From positions 1 to 50,793 of the forward strand of contig DAOSJI010000008.1 in NCBI GenBank assembly GCA_035367155.1: a stretch of DNA of 50,793 nucleotides, given 5' to 3'. Of this stretch, positions 50,444-50,793 are shown piece after piece. Both the position numbers and the translations under genes were made by a program. Under the pieces are notes generated by a model. It was not told the origin of the DNA and made no database searches. It was given only the letters and a program-made list of their open reading frames with translations. Numbering within the stretch: position 1 is the first letter of the stretch; each line of letters starts with the position of its first letter. Source of the DNA: JAAYSA01 sp035367155. Its GTDB lineage: Bacteria > Bacillota_I > Bacilli_A > RFN20 > CAG-826.

Positions 50444-50793
<350 letters not shown>

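Overview
The window is a 50.8 kb piece of chromosome from a low-GC, Gram-positive-type bacterium (Bacillota, class Bacilli in the broad sense, probably an uncultured gut-type lineage near Erysipelotrichia and Mollicutes). The evidence is the Firmicutes-style 16S rRNA start at the right edge, strong AGGAGG ribosome-binding sites, TTGACA/TATAAT promoters, an L10 leader, the rapZ-whiA pair, KtrAB-type potassium uptake and lipoprotein lipoboxes. The code is standard: all tryptophans seen are TGG. Yet none of the 37 gene ends read here uses TGA (26 TAA, 11 TAG). RpoB carries Asn at the position of E. coli His526, a replacement known from rifampicin-insensitive Mollicutes. The taxonomic placement is inference; no database was used.

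Layout. 1-1855 (minus): potassium uptake pair, trkH/ktrB then trkA/ktrA (cut by the window edge). 2024-12679 (plus): ribosomal and RNA polymerase cluster rplK-rplA, rplJ-rplL, rsmC-like methyltransferase, rpoB, rpoC, with a 23S-mimicking L1-type leader before rplK and an L10 leader before rplJ. 12747-18988: an accessory block inserted between rpoC and rpsL, holding a divergent NCS2-like permease on an apparently leaderless transcript and three tandem M6-like metalloprotease lipoproteins, the middle one broken by an in-frame TAG. 19024-23528: rpsL, rpsG, fusA, then tuf with its own promoter. 23531-25800: two RDD-family membrane proteins. 25924-32434: a complete carbohydrate ABC transporter (ATPase with an unusual insertion, two permeases, binding lipoprotein) plus an extra lipoprotein. 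32502-33299: a short-chain dehydrogenase broken by an in-frame TAA. 33339-37708: tRNA-Lys, a small protein matching only the DNA-binding domain of Rex, pyruvate:ferredoxin oxidoreductase behind a promoter containing a perfect inverted repeat, and tRNA-Pro (minus). 37760-39440 (minus): a two-gene ABC exporter. 39600-44743: uvrA, lgt, trxB. 44836-46859: rapZ, whiA and a small Xre-type regulator. 47003-50053: gap, pgk, tpiA. 50280 to the end: rRNA promoter, structured leader, boxA and the first 350 nt of 16S rRNA.

How the genes fit together. The left third is translation and transcription machinery, with autoregulatory leaders placed where L1 and L10 control is expected. The centre supports scavenging: surface proteases, sugar uptake, and then glycolysis (gap-pgk-tpiA) and pyruvate oxidation by PFOR, which fits an anaerobic fermenter. 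Several promoters (nifJ, rapZ, gap) carry perfect inverted repeats over the core elements. With the orphan Rex-like DNA-binding protein next to nifJ and the Xre protein downstream of rapZ-whiA, these form the most testable new regulatory hypotheses here. No CRISPR array, insertion sequence, integrase or phage gene was seen.
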